From Prochlorococcus marinus str. MIT 9515 (GTDB taxonomy: Bacteria > Cyanobacteriota > Cyanobacteriia > PCC-6307 > Cyanobiaceae): a stretch of DNA of 64,000 bases. The stretch lies in assembly GCF_000015665.1 (NCBI RefSeq), contig NC_008817.1, positions 1,364,001-1,428,000 on the forward strand, given 5' to 3'. The notes under the pieces were generated by a model. It was not told the origin of the DNA. It saw only the letters and a program-made list of their open reading frames with translations, and made no database searches. Position numbers and translations under genes: made by a program. Shown here one piece after another: positions 63,927 through 64,000 of the stretch (the first letter of the stretch is position 1; each line of letters opens with the position of its first letter).

Positions 63927-63963
63927 CATTCTTTTTTAAGAATGGGTCTGAATTTTTCAGACC
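63927..63963 (-). promoter_or_regulatory. Tandem hairpins upstream of atpE
   Basis: CATTCTT-TTTT-AAGAATG (63927-63944) and GGTCTGA-ATTTT-TCAGACC (63945-63963), directly adjacent, both with 7-bp perfect stems, 59-95 bp before the atpE start. They may protect or process the mRNA upstream of the highly translated c subunit, or act as a weak terminator between atpB and atpE. Confidence 0.5.
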
Positions 63964-64000
63964 TACGCGATTAAATATTTTGCCAGATTACAGGCCCTTT

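Overview
The window reads as a chromosome segment of a high-light-adapted Prochlorococcus. Base composition is very AT-rich, genes are short and tightly packed, and many genes are typical of marine picocyanobacteria: high-light-inducible (hli) proteins, PSRP-3/Ycf65, a cyanobacterial ATP synthase gene order with b and b' subunits, RpoZ, and many cyanobacteria-only DUF families. This assignment is inferred from gene content and composition, with no database search.

Positions 1 to about 40.9 kb are accessory in character. Larger metabolic genes (a DMT permease, an SDR reductase, two different membrane fatty-acid desaturases, a HAD phosphatase, a SRAP protein, a DUF938 methyltransferase, a LptF/LptG-type permease with a large overlapping membrane protein, a 2OG-Fe(II) oxygenase, a MarR regulator, an HPP protein and a BCCT transporter) sit among more than fifty micro-genes of 25 to 75 codons. 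Many micro-genes encode one membrane helix, and many fall into paralogous families inside this window: twin CX3C proteins, DFG-motif proteins, Asp-rich proteins, CPxE proteins, LVD/NYL proteins, FYS proteins, CITC zinc proteins and five hli genes. Mobility marks are present: a core-only tyrosine-recombinase-like gene (27.6-28.2 kb), a decayed 3' fragment of tRNA-Pro(UGG) beside the BCCT gene (37.9 kb), a LOG-family N-terminal fragment with an in-frame stop (9.84 kb), and gene-poor stretches with decayed coding frames (33.7-34.6 kb, 39.5-40.2 kb).

Positions 41.1 to 64 kb look like core genome: EVE protein, DUF2811, DUF1818, rpoZ, a divergent Hsp70, pyrR, gpmI, secG, groL-groS, atpD-atpC, PSRP-3, pepP, a CNNM/CBS protein, an Era-like GTPase with DUF697, nadD-nadE, DUF3326, a ferredoxin-like protein lacking cluster cysteines, and the atpG-A-H-F-F'-E cluster on the minus strand.

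The most notable non-coding signals are two sRNA-like hairpins on opposite strands with the same loop sequence (15.1 and 19.8 kb), LexA-box-like palindromes before both copies of a small zinc-protein family (16.69 and 40.20 kb), a precisely spaced direct repeat AAACCGWAC-N13-AAACCGTAC before two micro-genes, a predicted three-helix junction at 27.0 kb, tandem hairpins before the RRM gene, and tandem hairpins upstream of atpE. Together the accessory half suggests a stress-response island (light, DNA damage, membrane and osmolyte functions) built from tiny duplicated genes.
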